Of a stretch of DNA of 64,000 nt, positions 47,991 to 55,808 are shown piece after piece. The notes under the pieces are model-generated. The model worked only from the letters and a program-made list of their open reading frames with translations. It had not been told where the DNA came from and did no database searches. How positions within the stretch are numbered: the stretch's first letter is position 1; each line of letters opens with the position of its first letter. The position numbers and the translations under genes were made by a program. The stretch is taken from NCBI GenBank assembly GCA_903825895.1, contig CAIKCI010000031.1, forward strand, positions 1-64,000, read 5' to 3'. Source of the DNA: an uncultured Actinomycetes bacterium (GTDB taxonomy: Bacteria; Actinomycetota; Acidimicrobiia; Acidimicrobiales; RAAP-2).

Positions 47991-48226
47991 GACTTCGCGT
48001 TGATCCCGTGGCCTGCGACGGCTTCGGCCATTGTGCAGAACTCGCCCCTGAGTTCATCGCGTTAGACGAGTGGGGTTATCCCATCATCCAACTTGATGTC
48101 ATCCCCCGAGAACTTGAGAGAGTTGCCGAGATGGCCGTGAACCAGTGCCCTCGGAAAGCCTTGATCTTGGAAAAAGTAGATCGCAATCCCCCAGCGAGTC
48201 GCCGTCGTGGTGGCACGAAACGCTAA
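47981..48226 (+). CDS. Small ferredoxin with three cysteines, probably [3Fe-4S]
   Basis: A cytoplasmic electron carrier of 81 residues. It has CDGFGHCAELAPEFIAL (Cys12, Cys18) and QCPRKA (Cys56). The middle cysteine of the four-cysteine motif is replaced, as in [3Fe-4S] ferredoxins that serve cytochromes P450. The tail is basic (SRRRGGTKR). The ATG at 47981 has GGAGG eight bases upstream. The ATG at 47987, overlapping the previous stop, is an alternative. It is the last gene of the redox operon. Confidence 0.92.
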   Translation: MEMRLRVDPVACDGFGHCAELAPEFIALDEWGYPIIQLDVIPRELERVAEMAVNQCPRKALILEKVDRNPPASRRRGGTKR

Positions 48227-48606
48227 CTGCCAAGCGCCTCAATCAACTCAAGGCGATTCCCAAAGGGATCGTTCACGTGGACTCGACGAGCTCCGTTGAG
48301 TGCTTCGGCCGGTCGAACAACAACCCCCGCATCGCTCAGGCCTGCGAGGAAATCGTCGAATTCGCTGACCAAGAGCCCCGGATGGGCCTTGGTGGCCGCT
48401 TGGAATGTCTCTTCCACGCCGAGATGGATCACAACAGTTCCCCTCTCGAACCAACAGCCCTCTTGCGCCATTGAGGAAGGCTTGGGAACCCGCTCAAGTC
48501 CCAATATCCCCTCATAAAAACCCTGCGCTACTGCCTCTTGGTCTCGAGGCATCGCCAGTTGCACGTGATCGAATCCCACGATCGATCCCCTCACCTCGTC
48601 CCCCAT
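48223..48606 (-). CDS. VOC/glyoxalase-fold protein
   Basis: A vicinal-oxygen-chelate fold protein of about 127 residues with FDHVQLAMP (first metal-type His), FYEGILGLERV and the C-terminal VNDPFGNRLELIE. The second half carries a typical Glu. The substrate is unknown. The frame opens at an ATG at 48606. A GTG at 48579 with AGGGGA in front would give a protein starting at GFDHVQ and is at least as likely. It overlaps the convergent ferredoxin by four bases. Confidence 0.87.
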   Translation of the reverse strand: MGDEVRGSIVGFDHVQLAMPRDQEAVAQGFYEGILGLERVPKPSSMAQEGCWFERGTVVIHLGVEETFQAATKAHPGLLVSEFDDFLAGLSDAGVVVRPAEALNGARRVHVNDPFGNRLELIEALGS

Positions 48607-48646
48607 CTGGCGTTTTGGGCCTCAGTCATATAGCCTTTCCATTCTC

Positions 48647-48748
48647 ATGGGTTCACTCATTAAAAAGCGCCGCAAGCGCATGCGTAAGAAGAAGCATAAG
48701 AAGATGCTGAAGGCCACTCGTTGGCAACGCCGCGCTGCGGGTAAATAA
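48647..48748 (+). CDS. Small ribosomal protein bS22 (AURKAIP1/COX24 family), 33 aa
   Basis: The ATG at 48647 opens a frame of 33 codons beginning MGSLIKKRRKRMRKKKHKK and ending in a basic AAGK. This is the known actinobacterial bS22 pattern, a mini-protein bound to the 30S subunit near the decoding centre. It is too short for most gene finders. TAGCCT ten bases upstream may be its -10 element; no ribosome binding site is visible. It lies divergent from the VOC gene and converges with ispE. Confidence 0.9.
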   Translation: MGSLIKKRRKRMRKKKHKKMLKATRWQRRAAGK

Positions 48749-48757
48749 TAACCACGT

Positions 48758-49585
48758 TCACGCAGAGCCCTTCTCCGTTGACCTCTCGGTCATAGGTTCT
48801 CCAAATTGTGCGGATACACTGCGCACGTCGATTAACCGTGCCTCTTGGCCATTGATGCCCAACGTGGCAACGCCGCTCAAACCGAGGGACTCTTTCGTCC
48901 CTTCAACAAACAACGTGGAACCACTCCCGGCCAAGACTGGGGTAGCCCCCGTTGCTTCTTTGAAGACGTCTTCCCAATTCACGAGTTCAGGGGCGACCAG
49001 GCGAGCGGCAGGATGGAGATCGTTGCGCTCGTCACGCGTGGCTTCTTCATCGAGGAGTTGGTCGAAGGCTCGGTAGACCGCAGCAGTCTCGAGAAAAACG
49101 GGCGGGACCAAGAGCACGAGCGAGCGATCACGCTCGTCTAACTGGCTCACCTTCTCCCCCGTCCCACTGACCAAGGCCCGGCCACCGATCAGGCAAAACG
49201 GAACATCACTGCCCAGCTGCAGAGCGCGCTCGGTGTCGGTGACGTTCCCGTAGCGAAGGACTGCCGCGGCGTCGGCTGATCCCCCTCCGAGGCCCCCGCC
49301 AATAGGGATGCGCTTCGTCAGTTCAATCCCGACGGGCTCCTTGAGCAAGCCCATGGCGCGGGTCACCAGGTTCTCTTGGGCTGGACCAATTTGCTCTAGG
49401 CGCAGCGCCGCGTCGCCGTGCACGGTGAGGCCCGACCCCCCAGGGGTGATCACCAACTGATCAGCCAGATCGATCGTGAACATCTCTGCCTCTACCTCAT
49501 GAAGGCCTGAGTCGGCGATACCGGTAACCCTGAGTGACCACGTGATTTTGGCCGGAGCGGCAATGATGGCCGCCGAAGGAGTCAA
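48758..49585 (-). CDS. ispE: 4-diphosphocytidyl-2-C-methyl-D-erythritol kinase
   Basis: A GHMP-family kinase of the MEP isoprenoid pathway. It has APAKITWSLRVTG at the N-terminus, the ATP loop PIGGGLGGGSADAAAVL and the late LAGSGSTLFVEG motif. At 275 residues it is slightly short but complete. The ATG overlaps the rsmA stop (ATGA), the same rsmA-ispE pair as in Mycobacterium. Confidence 0.95.
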   Translation of the reverse strand: MTPSAAIIAAPAKITWSLRVTGIADSGLHEVEAEMFTIDLADQLVITPGGSGLTVHGDAALRLEQIGPAQENLVTRAMGLLKEPVGIELTKRIPIGGGLGGGSADAAAVLRYGNVTDTERALQLGSDVPFCLIGGRALVSGTGEKVSQLDERDRSLVLLVPPVFLETAAVYRAFDQLLDEEATRDERNDLHPAARLVAPELVNWEDVFKEATGATPVLAGSGSTLFVEGTKESLGLSGVATLGINGQEARLIDVRSVSAQFGEPMTERSTEKGSA

Positions 49586-50406
49586 CGCAAGGCCTTGGCT
49601 AAACGACCAAAGGCGACGACGTCAAGTTCCTCGGGGCGAGCGGTGGGGTCCACCTCAGCAATTTGAAAGGTCTCATCGTTCACGAATTCAGCCAAGGACT
49701 TTCGCAACATTTTTCGTCGTTGAGAGAACGACTGGCGCACCAAGCGAAAAATGTCTTCTTCGGATGCATCGTCGGGGTCAACGGCGGGCGCAGCACTGCG
49801 CTTTATTGACACGAGCACCGACTCCACCTTGGGCTGCGGGACAAACACCGAAGCGGGCACCCGGCCGACCACGCTTGCCGTGGCGTGGTAAGCAACCCGC
49901 AGCGATGGGGCACCGTAGGCTTTGTCCCCTGGGCCGGCGGCGAGGCGCTGGCCTACTTCGGCTTGGACCATGACAAAGAGGGTTGTCATCTGCGGTGCTT
50001 CTTCTAAACAGCGCAGGACCACCGGCGTGGCCACGTTGTAGGGAAGGTTCGCTACCACCGACCACGGTCCCTCGTGCGGTGGTGCCACGACGTTCAAATC
50101 AATCGTCAACGCATCGCCTTCGACAATGGTGGCGTGATCTAACGCTGTGCGTTGTCGAAGGATGGTAACGAGATCTGGATCAACTTCGAGTGAGGTGACG
50201 ACTGCGCCCACCGACAACAGCGTCTCAGTGAGTGCGCCAAGTCCCGCACCGATTTCAAGGACATGATCTCCTTGATCGACGTTCGCTAGGCGCACAATGC
50301 GATCAAGGGAATTCTGGTCAACCAAAAAGTTTTGACCGTACTTTCGCTTGGGTTGAATCCCGGCATCGGCCAGGAGCGACAGCGTTTGCTGGCGACTCAG
50401 GCTCAC
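49582..50406 (-). CDS. rsmA: 16S rRNA dimethyladenosine transferase KsgA
   Basis: The enzyme dimethylates two adjacent adenosines (A1518/A1519, E. coli numbering) in late 30S assembly. It has KRKYGQNFLVDQ, the SAM loop EIGAGLGALTE, NLPYNVATPVVL and FVPQPKVESVLV. Length 274 is normal. It overlaps the RlpA-like stop by four bases, so expression follows that gene. Confidence 0.96.
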   Translation of the reverse strand: MSLSRQQTLSLLADAGIQPKRKYGQNFLVDQNSLDRIVRLANVDQGDHVLEIGAGLGALTETLLSVGAVVTSLEVDPDLVTILRQRTALDHATIVEGDALTIDLNVVAPPHEGPWSVVANLPYNVATPVVLRCLEEAPQMTTLFVMVQAEVGQRLAAGPGDKAYGAPSLRVAYHATASVVGRVPASVFVPQPKVESVLVSIKRSAAPAVDPDDASEEDIFRLVRQSFSQRRKMLRKSLAEFVNDETFQIAEVDPTARPEELDVVAFGRLAKALR

Positions 50407-51023
50407 CAGGAAATCGTGACGCCAATGGCGCCCTGATCAGTTGAGGCAATGCGCCCAAAGTCACCGGGGGCGAGGTCCACCACGTAAGGATCGCCAGCAG
50501 CTTCATAACTATTCACCACGCAGCTCACCGAACTCCCGCCGCCAGCCACCGTGATTCTGGCTCCCATTGGCGCATAGTGACTGGCGCAAAATCCGCTCCC
50601 CGTTCCTGTTGCGAACCAGGTCGCAATCCCCGAACGGCTATTTGCTGGAGCGGGCGCTGTGGAGGTCGTGGTCGGCGCGACCGAGACGTGGGGCCTGGTT
50701 GTGGTCGTCGTCGGGGCCGGAGCCGTGGTCGGTGGAGGCGGAGGTGCTGTCGTGGTGGTCGACGGCACGGTGAGGTGGGCATTGATGATCTGGGCGTTGC
50801 GAAGTTCCTGAGCTCGAGCAATTGCTTGCGCTGACGGCGCCGTGGCCACCACATGGTCCGCGACGAGCGAGGTCGACACCAAGGCGACAGGACCGCTGGC
50901 AGCGCCTGAAAGTGCCAAGGGCGTCACCACCATTGCCACCGCGCCCGCGACGACAACTCCGAGACGCCGAACGTCCGTGCGACCGTGTTTCAGAACTCCA
51001 CCCTTCGTCGTGTTCCACTTCAT
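50403..51023 (-). CDS. Exported RlpA-like double-psi beta-barrel protein
   Basis: An exported cell-wall protein of 206 residues. An N-terminal signal anchor (LGVVVAGAVAMVVTPLALSG) is followed by a helical linker and a Pro/Thr-rich spacer. The C-terminal domain of about 75 residues (GIATWFATGTGSGFCASHYAP to IGVTISW) has the double-psi barrel of RlpA and expansin-like wall proteins. Two Cys could form a disulfide. In Mycobacterium this slot between tatD and ksgA holds rpfB, which also carries wall-binding domains. I chose the ATG at 51023; a GTG at 51041 is possible. Confidence 0.85.
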   Translation of the reverse strand: MKWNTTKGGVLKHGRTDVRRLGVVVAGAVAMVVTPLALSGAASGPVALVSTSLVADHVVATAPSAQAIARAQELRNAQIINAHLTVPSTTTTAPPPPPTTAPAPTTTTTRPHVSVAPTTTSTAPAPANSRSGIATWFATGTGSGFCASHYAPMGARITVAGGGSSVSCVVNSYEAAGDPYVVDLAPGDFGRIASTDQGAIGVTISW

Positions 51024-51113
51024 ATCCCGGAGAGCCTCCACTCTTTCGGGCTATCTGATCAGGTTAGGAAAGGCCTGTTGGCGACGCAAATAGGAGCGAT
51101 AAATCTTGGGTAA

Positions 51114-51190
51114 CCCCAGGTCAGAGGGTATTTTTACGCGAAAATGCGACTATTGTCAGTGTTTCGCGCTCTTTCCCCAGGTCAGAGGGT
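51114..51190. repeat. Two 16-bp direct repeats flanking the RlpA-like gene promoter
   Basis: CCCCAGGTCAGAGGGT occurs at 51114-51129 and again, identical, at 51175-51190, 61 bp apart. In the gene direction one copy lies before the -35 element and the other at the expected transcription start. They could be paired operator sites, or repeats within a leader RNA. Nothing like them was seen elsewhere in the window. Confidence 0.6.
51131..51159 (-). promoter_or_regulatory. Promoter of the RlpA-like gene: CTGACA, 17 bp, TAAAAA
   Basis: On the minus strand CTGACA (51154-51159) and TAAAAA (51131-51136) are 17 bp apart, a good sigma-70-type layout. The transcript would start near 51124 and have a leader of about 100 bases. 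Just before the start codon a hairpin CCCGAAAGAG/CTCTCCGGG holds GGAGG in its loop. Confidence 0.55.
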
Positions 51191-51220
51191 CGCGCCCTCG
51201 TGGGGCTGAGCGCGAGGCAA

Positions 51221-52024
51221 TCACTCCAGGCCGAAAAGACGACGGGCGTTGGCCGAGGTGGTCTGGGCGATCTCCTCGACCTCACGTCCGTATTCGACGG
51301 CAACGGCTTCGCCCACAAAGGAAACCATCGCGGGTTCATTCGTTTTGCCACGATGAGGCACCGGCGCCAAAAACGGACTGTCGGTCTCTACCAAGAGGCG
51401 ATCGAGGGGCACTTCTTTCACTGCAGCGCGTGTCTCCTCGGCTTTGGGGAAGGTCACAATGCCCGAGAAAGAAACGGAGAGCCCTCGCTCAACGCAAGCT
51501 TGGGCGTCGCTCGGCCCGCCCGTAAAGCAGTGCAAGACGGTCGATTCGGGAACCCCTTCGCTGTCCAAGATGGCAAAAAGGTCTGCCCAAGCGTCTCGGG
51601 CATGAATGACTAACGGCAGTTCGTAGCGATGGGCAAGGTGGATCTGGGCGACAAAAGCCTCACGCTGCGCTGGTTTCGGGGAGTGTTCGTAAAAATAATC
51701 CAGACCACACTCTCCGATGCCAGCTACCGCAGCAGGGTCCTCGTCGACGAGTCCGGTGATCCAGTCCCAGGTCGTGGAGGCATCATGGGGATGAAGTCCC
51801 ACCACCGCCTTCATCTGGGGAAGTCCTTCGCCCAGAAGTCCCTTCGTGACCTGGCGAGCGAGGTTCACCGCCTCTCGAGACGTCGCTTCATCCGTACCCA
51901 CACAAACCACCCCGGTGACACCATTCGACGCAGCATTTCTCAGTGCGTCAATCCCGGAGGTCTCGTTGGTTTCATCAAAGAAGTGTTCTTGGACGTGACA
52001 GTGCGAATCAATCCAGGTGCTCAT
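51221..52024 (-). CDS. TatD-family metal-dependent hydrolase
   Basis: A TIM-barrel metallo-DNase/hydrolase of 267 residues. It begins MSTWIDSHCHVQ with the first HxH metal pair. Further motifs are VVGLHPHDAS, GIGECGLDYFYEHSP (Glu ligand), PLVIHARDA, TVLHCFTGG and LLVETDSPFLAP. Some members trim DNA or RNA 3' ends. The ATG at 52024 overlaps the metG stop (ATGA). This order equals metS-tatD of Mycobacterium. Confidence 0.94.
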   Translation of the reverse strand: MSTWIDSHCHVQEHFFDETNETSGIDALRNAASNGVTGVVCVGTDEATSREAVNLARQVTKGLLGEGLPQMKAVVGLHPHDASTTWDWITGLVDEDPAAVAGIGECGLDYFYEHSPKPAQREAFVAQIHLAHRYELPLVIHARDAWADLFAILDSEGVPESTVLHCFTGGPSDAQACVERGLSVSFSGIVTFPKAEETRAAVKEVPLDRLLVETDSPFLAPVPHRGKTNEPAMVSFVGEAVAVEYGREVEEIAQTTSANARRLFGLE

Positions 52025-53556
52025 GACCCGCTCGTTCGTCGAGGGAAGAGGGGTTCGCCTTTCTCGACGCTCTGGCCGCCTTGCCCCGCACCCCAGAGAC
52101 CATCGGCGGGAAGGTGCTGGTTCTGCAGAGTCCCAGCAAAGCCGAAGCGACGCCAAATCTCGGCACAGATTGCCGGCAGTGCCGGCGAGGCCAAGATGGT
52201 GACGATCCTCACCGCTTCAACGGCGCTCCCAAGTACGTCGTCCACGCTCCCCGCTTCTGCTTTCCAGGGCTCTGTGCGTTCAAGTTCGGCGTTCGCCGCA
52301 CCAATCAGTCGCCAGGTCGCCTCCAAGGCTTCGTGCGGAGCGAAGCGTTCCCACGCTTCTCCTGACTCTGTGACGGCATCGCGTGCGGCCGCTGCCAGGG
52401 GACTGTGCTCATCAGGACTCGGTGCGATCCCACCGCACTTGGACCCCACGACCGTCGCCACTCGAGAGACCAAGTTCCCAAGGTTGTTCGCCAAGTCAGC
52501 GTTATAGCGAAGCGTCATCCCCTCGATCGAGAACTCTCCATCAGTCCCGAGGGGAACATCGCGCAACAGGTGATAGCGCACGGCATCAATCCCGAAATCT
52601 TCGGTCAAGGAAGCCGGAGTGATCTCGGTCAATTTGACGGGACCGGTGTCCTCAGACGCCATGGATTTAGAGAGCTTTTGACCACCCACCAAAAGCCAAC
52701 CGTGGACAAAGATATTGGCCGGCGGCTCAACGCCGGCAGCCATACACATCGCAGGCCACCACACACAGTGAAAACGAATGATCTCTTTTCCGATCAGGTG
52801 ATGCACGTGGGGCCACCACTTCGCCACCTCGTTGTTCTCGGAACCGTAACCAAGAGCCGTGAGATAATTAATGAGCGCGTCATACCAAACATAGAAAACG
52901 TGCCGCTCGTCCCACGGCACGGGGATGCCCCAAGTGAGACTCGTCCGCGTGATGGAGACATCCTTGAGGCCACCTTTGATAAAGCTCAAGGCCTCATTGC
53001 GTTTGGTCCCCGGACGGATGGCAGTGGGATTCTTCTCGTACCACTCGATCAGTCGATCTTCAAACTTCGAGAGTTCAAAGAAGTAGTTATCTTCTTCCAT
53101 CTCGACCACGGGCCGACCGTGCACGGGACAGTTGCCGCTGTTGAGTTGGTCCTCGGTGTAATAGTCCTCGCATCCGACGCAATAGAGGCCCTTGTACTTA
53201 TCAATCCGGATAAACCCATTGTCGTAAATCTTCTGCAAGAAGTCTTGAACCGTTGCAGAATGGCGAGCTTCGGTGGTGCGGAGAAAATCATCGTTCGAGA
53301 TCTCGAGACCCTTCCAGGCCTCTTGGAATCGGCTCGATGTTCGATCGGTCCACTCGCCAGGAGTCACCCCATTCAGCGCTGCTGAGTCAGCGACTTTGGC
53401 CCCGTGTTCATCAGTGCCCGTCAGAAACAGTGTCTCGTCGCCGATCAGGCGGTGCCAACGAGCGAGGGCGTCAGCATTGACCGTGCAGTAGGCGTGGCCA
53501 AGATGAGGGACATCGTTGACGTAGTAGATGGGGGTGGTGATGTAGAAACGGTCCAC
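52021..53556 (-). CDS. metG: Methionyl-tRNA synthetase
   Basis: A class I aminoacyl-tRNA synthetase of 511 residues. It has the HIGH motif as HLGHAYCTV in YYVNDVPHLGH, a zinc finger with CVGCEDYY and CPVHGRP, VDVSITRTSLTWGIPVP-type catalytic strands and the KMSKS motif as GQKLSKSM. The anticodon-binding helical domain follows. The GTG at 53556 lies six bases after TACGCT, which suggests a leaderless start. Confidence 0.97.
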   Translation of the reverse strand: MDRFYITTPIYYVNDVPHLGHAYCTVNADALARWHRLIGDETLFLTGTDEHGAKVADSAALNGVTPGEWTDRTSSRFQEAWKGLEISNDDFLRTTEARHSATVQDFLQKIYDNGFIRIDKYKGLYCVGCEDYYTEDQLNSGNCPVHGRPVVEMEEDNYFFELSKFEDRLIEWYEKNPTAIRPGTKRNEALSFIKGGLKDVSITRTSLTWGIPVPWDERHVFYVWYDALINYLTALGYGSENNEVAKWWPHVHHLIGKEIIRFHCVWWPAMCMAAGVEPPANIFVHGWLLVGGQKLSKSMASEDTGPVKLTEITPASLTEDFGIDAVRYHLLRDVPLGTDGEFSIEGMTLRYNADLANNLGNLVSRVATVVGSKCGGIAPSPDEHSPLAAAARDAVTESGEAWERFAPHEALEATWRLIGAANAELERTEPWKAEAGSVDDVLGSAVEAVRIVTILASPALPAICAEIWRRFGFAGTLQNQHLPADGLWGAGQGGQSVEKGEPLFPRRTSGS

Positions 53557-53562
53557 CCTCTC

Positions 53563-53568
53563 AGCGTA
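53563..53568 (-). promoter_or_regulatory. -10 hexamer TACGCT, leaderless metG promoter
   Basis: The hexamer on the minus strand is followed by six bases (GAGAGG) and the GTG. The six bases could also be read as a very close ribosome binding site. Confidence 0.5.
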
Positions 53569-53579
53569 TCGGGCTTGGC

Positions 53580-54422
53580 CTAGTCCCCTGTTGCGTTCGC
53601 TGCCTTGGACGTCGCAATCTCATAGGCCCGGCGTTTTGAAACGCTAAACAGCGCTGCGGCATCATGCGCGGCATCTCGACGAGTGAGTCCATCGCTCATG
53701 GCCTGATCGACATAGCGGCGTATCTCCTCGTCCGAAGCTGGTGGTGCTTCGTCGAAAACAGCCCCTTCGAGCACGAGGACGATTTCACCTTTGAGCTCTC
53801 GCTCGCTCAAGGTGGCAATCGCCTCATCGAGCGCTCCCCGCCAAATCTCCTCGTGAAGCTTCGTCATCTCCCTGGCCAACGCGATCCTGCGTTGGCCGCC
53901 AAACAATGAAGCGAACTCTTCCAGCGTCTCGTGCAGGCGCCGTGGAGACTCTAAAATGACCGTTGTCCGCTCCTCTCGAGTGAGTGCGCTCAAGATGCGA
54001 AGGCGTTCCTTGCCTTTACGAGGAAGAAATCCTTCGACGACAAATCGATCGGTGGCAAACCCAGACGTGACGAGCGCCGCGATTACCGATGACGGCCCAG
54101 GAACCGCGGAGACAGCGAGGCCAGCCTTCGTGACGGCGGCGATGAGATCTTGACCAGGATCAGAGATCCCTGGCGTACCCGCATCGCTGACGAGCGCAAT
54201 AGTTTTTCCACGAATGATTTCTTCACAGCACCGCTCGATGCGCTTCGCTTCGTTGTGTTCATGGAGCGAAACCAAGCGCCGGGCCGAAGGGATGTCGTGA
54301 GCACTCAGCAATGTGCGCGTCCGTCGAGTGTCTTCGCAGTAGATCCAGTCAGCACTGGCCAAGATCTCTCTCGCCCGAGGAGAGAGGTCGCCCAGGTTCC
54401 CAATGGGGGTGGCCACCACCAT
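53580..54422 (-). CDS. rsmI: 16S rRNA (cytidine-1402 2'-O) methyltransferase RsmI
   Basis: A tetrapyrrole-methylase-fold RNA methyltransferase acting on the decoding site of 16S rRNA. It has VATPIGNLGDLSPRAREIL, CEDTRRTRTLL, LVSDAGTPGISDPG and PGPSSVIAAL. The ATG at 54422 is preferred because GAGGG lies seven bases upstream and the family starts here, giving 280 residues. An ATG at 54455 would add 11. The C-terminal region beyond about 230 is a helical extension (LTRRDAAHDAAAL). Confidence 0.94.
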   Translation of the reverse strand: MVVATPIGNLGDLSPRAREILASADWIYCEDTRRTRTLLSAHDIPSARRLVSLHEHNEAKRIERCCEEIIRGKTIALVSDAGTPGISDPGQDLIAAVTKAGLAVSAVPGPSSVIAALVTSGFATDRFVVEGFLPRKGKERLRILSALTREERTTVILESPRRLHETLEEFASLFGGQRRIALAREMTKLHEEIWRGALDEAIATLSERELKGEIVLVLEGAVFDEAPPASDEEIRRYVDQAMSDGLTRRDAAHDAAALFSVSKRRAYEIATSKAANATGD

Positions 54423-54538
54423 CAAGACGCCCTCAGTGTCGATCGATCCGGCCATCTCCTAAGCAGAGCACACAGAACGCATGGGGCCAATCACGTCGGA
54501 CCGGGGCCCATAATCCACCGGCTACGATAGAGAGTCTT

Positions 54539-54622
54539 ATGTCAAAGCGAACTGTAAAGCGAAAGCTCCGGGCCAAGAAAAAGGCCAACCACGGCAAAAA
54601 GCCAAACTGCGGTCGCGGCTAA
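54539..54622 (+). CDS. Mini ribosomal protein bL37-like (27 aa)
   Basis: The ATG at 54539 opens 27 codons: MSKRTVKRKLRAKKKANHG and a short KKPNCGRG end. The basic body and the conserved KANHGKKPN block match the actinobacterial bL37, a tiny protein seen in mycobacterial 50S structures. The extra CGRG at the end is unusual. TACGAT ten bases upstream may be its -10 element. It overlaps the convergent phosphodiesterase stop by four bases. Assignment rests on motif recall, so confidence is moderate. Confidence 0.8.
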   Translation: MSKRTVKRKLRAKKKANHGKKPNCGRG

Positions 54623-55485
54623 GCCTCTTCGTCCTCCCGGACTCCGTCCCAGGCCTGTGCGCCAAGCATGGCGTGAAGCATCGTTGGGCAGTCTGAGATA
54701 ATCCCATCGACTCCCAAGCGCACCAAGCGTTCCATCGATGTTTGATCGTTAATAGTCCAGACGTGAACCGCAATGCCGGCCTCGTGCGCTGCATCGACGA
54801 AGCGTTGATCGACCAAGGTCAGCTCTTGAAACATCTCAGGAACTTGAAATGCCACCACATCGAGTGCGGGCGGTCTTTCTCCGGCTTGAATGGCTCGATA
54901 GAACATCGCCGTCTCGAGCGTCGCTGCTGACGTCGCGGTTGTGGGACTGAAGGTACGAAAGGCTGCGATCGCTGAGTCCAAAAACGACGCCACAATCACA
55001 TCGTCGTGGCGGTGATGGCTGGCCAAGGTCTCGGCCAAGAGCTCTTCGTAGGGTTCAACATCAGGACCCGTCCTTTTGATGTCGAGGTTTAACACCACGC
55101 CAGGAAACGAACTCATCACTTCGTCGAGTCGGGCAATACCGAATCTGTGATCCTTCGGCGCTTTGCCTCTCCAGAGATATTCGTGCTCATCGTGGCCCGG
55201 TGAAACCTGGTCACCCTCGATGAACCAGTAGGCATTGTCTAACTCGGTGACTTGGTCGATCGTGAGATCACAGATCTGGCCTACCGCATTCGTTGTGCGA
55301 TCAACGGTCTCGTCGTGACAAACCACGAGCACCCGATCACTCGTTGCATGCACGTCGAGTTCAATGGCCGTCGCCCCGTTGGCCAGGGCTTGCTCAATGG
55401 CAGCAAGCGTCGACGAGGGCCCTTCGAACGATCCGCCTTGATGGGCGAAATTGACGACCCGTCGATGCAACCAAGGATTGCTCAC
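54619..55485 (-). CDS. Glycerophosphodiester phosphodiesterase family protein
   Basis: A TIM-barrel GDPD protein of 288 residues. It has FAHQGGSFEGPSSTLAAI (catalytic His region), AIELDVHATSDRVLVVCHDETVDRTT-type metal site (two blocks, partly quoted), LNLDIK and WTINDQTSMERLVRLGVDGIISDCP at the end. It would hydrolyse glycerophosphodiesters to glycerol 3-phosphate and an alcohol. No signal peptide is present, so it is probably cytoplasmic. It overlaps the DUF3817 stop (ATGA). Confidence 0.92.
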   Translation of the reverse strand: MSNPWLHRRVVNFAHQGGSFEGPSSTLAAIEQALANGATAIELDVHATSDRVLVVCHDETVDRTTNAVGQICDLTIDQVTELDNAYWFIEGDQVSPGHDEHEYLWRGKAPKDHRFGIARLDEVMSSFPGVVLNLDIKRTGPDVEPYEELLAETLASHHRHDDVIVASFLDSAIAAFRTFSPTTATSAATLETAMFYRAIQAGERPPALDVVAFQVPEMFQELTLVDQRFVDAAHEAGIAVHVWTINDQTSMERLVRLGVDGIISDCPTMLHAMLGAQAWDGVREDEEA

Positions 55486-55808
55486 GATGCAGACGACACC
55501 CCATCTGTGGCTTCAATCTGGCCTTCAAACTTCTTGATGGTTGAGTGCTCAACAAAAAATGCCAGGGTCGGGACAAACCCAGCACACACCATCAAGACCA
55601 ATCTTCCGATCGACGGCTTGAACTTGAGATAGAGGTTGATCACCGTAATCAGGTAGATCATATAGAGGATGCCGTGAATCGGACTGACAATTTGCGCCCA
55701 GGCCGGCTGGTGGTTGATCCAGTCCCGGATGGTGGCGTAGGTCAAGACCAAGAGGGCGATTCCCACAATCCACGACATCGCTCGATAAAGTTTTAGGGCT
55801 AATTCCAT
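55482..55808 (-). CDS. DUF3817-family small membrane protein
   Basis: A protein of 108 residues with three helices. The conserved segments SPIHGILYMIYLITVINL and LVLMVCAGFVPTLAFFVEH match DUF3817, a family common in actinobacteria and bacilli and unassigned functionally. In some proteins this domain is fused to transporters. It overlaps both neighbours, so the three genes form one unit read leftward from 56191. Confidence 0.88.
   Translation of the reverse strand: MELALKLYRAMSWIVGIALLVLTYATIRDWINHQPAWAQIVSPIHGILYMIYLITVINLYLKFKPSIGRLVLMVCAGFVPTLAFFVEHSTIKKFEGQIEATDGVSSAS

Noticed and set aside
51024-51220. c-di-AMP (ydaO-type) riboswitch in front of the cell-wall gene
   Set aside because: Expected from gene context, but I could not align the leader to the consensus elements. 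The repeats and hairpin look different.
52405-53385. 326-codon frame on the plus strand
   Set aside because: Antisense to metG, with composition of a shadow frame and no recognisable domain.
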